Positions 63,913 to 64,000 of a DNA stretch of 64,000 nt are shown one piece after another. Below the pieces are notes generated by a model. The model was not told where the DNA came from. It did not search any database and saw only the letters and a list, made by a program, of their open reading frames with translations. Every line of letters begins with the position of its first letter. The first letter of the stretch is position 1. Source of the stretch: Actinomycetes bacterium. Its GTDB lineage: Bacteria > Bacillota > Sulfobacillia > Sulfobacillales > JAIMBI01. Position numbers and translations under genes: made by a program. The stretch is taken from the NCBI GenBank assembly GCA_023565505.1, contig JAIMBI010000011.1, positions 1 through 64,000 of the forward strand, in the 5' to 3' direction.

Positions 63913-64000
63913 ATGCCGGGGCGCATTCGCGAAGGACCCTGGGATCTCAACCGGAAGGGCTCCATCGACCAGGAACGCCACATGAAGCGGCTCAAGGACG
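63913..64000 (+). CDS. yhbH: YhbH/DUF444 family protein, 5' end (truncated by window edge)
   Basis: The first 29 residues are visible: an N-terminus with PWDLNRKGSIDQERHMKRLKD, which matches the start of the YhbH/YeaH (DUF444) family (B. subtilis has a W-x-LHRKG-x-DQQRH pattern). In B. subtilis YhbH is needed for efficient sporulation and is encoded beside the kinase PrkA and SpoVR. ATG 63913 follows AAGGGGGAGTGG. The rest, including the von Willebrand-like domain, lies outside the window. Confidence 0.7.
   Translation, partial: MPGRIREGPWDLNRKGSIDQERHMKRLKD

Overview
The window is very GC-rich, almost fully coding, and uses strong AGGAGG-type ribosome binding sites with many GTG starts. Together with a Bacillus-like cydABDC operon, an operon resembling B. 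subtilis yngJ-E, and the start of a YhbH (DUF444) sporulation-type gene at the right edge, this points to a high-GC spore-forming Bacillota lineage (Sulfobacillia or Thermaerobacter-like). This is an inference; Chloroflexota is the main alternative, partly because of the propeller protein at the left end. No rRNA, tRNA, CRISPR array or intact insertion sequence was seen.

Left edge (1-3540) is mosaic: a membrane-anchored beta-propeller protein whose front end has been replaced by the N-terminus of an IS605-type TnpB, a VapBC-type toxin-antitoxin pair, and a broken IS110-family transposase tail.

3784-20867 is a long co-directional catabolic cluster starting at a good sigma-A promoter: SDR, acyl-CoA ligase, IclR regulator, two 3-hydroxyacyl-CoA dehydrogenases, CoA-transferase, enoyl-CoA hydratase, acyl-CoA dehydrogenase and a FabK-like flavoprotein; then, from a second promoter, another CoA-transferase, acyl-CoA dehydrogenase, a BadI-like ring hydrolase, a BadH-like dehydrogenase, a second ligase and an MHS-type transporter. 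The BadI/BadH pair suggests uptake, CoA activation, dehydrogenation, hydration, oxidation and hydrolytic opening of a six-membered alicyclic ring (cyclohexanecarboxylate type), followed by beta-oxidation.

20995-32785 holds a DUF1445 protein, a TetR regulator, a flavoprotein interrupted by an in-frame amber codon, two dihydrodipicolinate-synthase-family aldolases alternating with an iron alcohol dehydrogenase and a 2-hydroxyacid dehydrogenase, a lysophospholipase-like hydrolase, an EthD-like protein and a second transporter ending in a strong terminator. 32902-41445 holds a YCF48-like lipoprotein, a thioredoxin-reductase-like ferredoxin-NADP reductase and cydABDC (cytochrome bd oxidase and its assembly ABC exporter).

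41538-53073 holds a GntR regulator, CoA-transferase, an internally duplicated membrane protein, a cupin, a benzoylformate-decarboxylase-like enzyme, a beta-hydroxyacid dehydrogenase, a third aldolase, a zinc alcohol dehydrogenase, a UxaB-like dehydrogenase and an MFS exporter. 53217-59412 resembles the Bacillus leucine/branched acyl-CoA operon, but with an unknown domain where biotin carboxylase is expected and an HMG-CoA-lyase homologue lacking its metal ligands. An amidohydrolase, a convergent acyl-CoA dehydrogenase/SDR pair, a 780-base gap and the start of yhbH complete the window.
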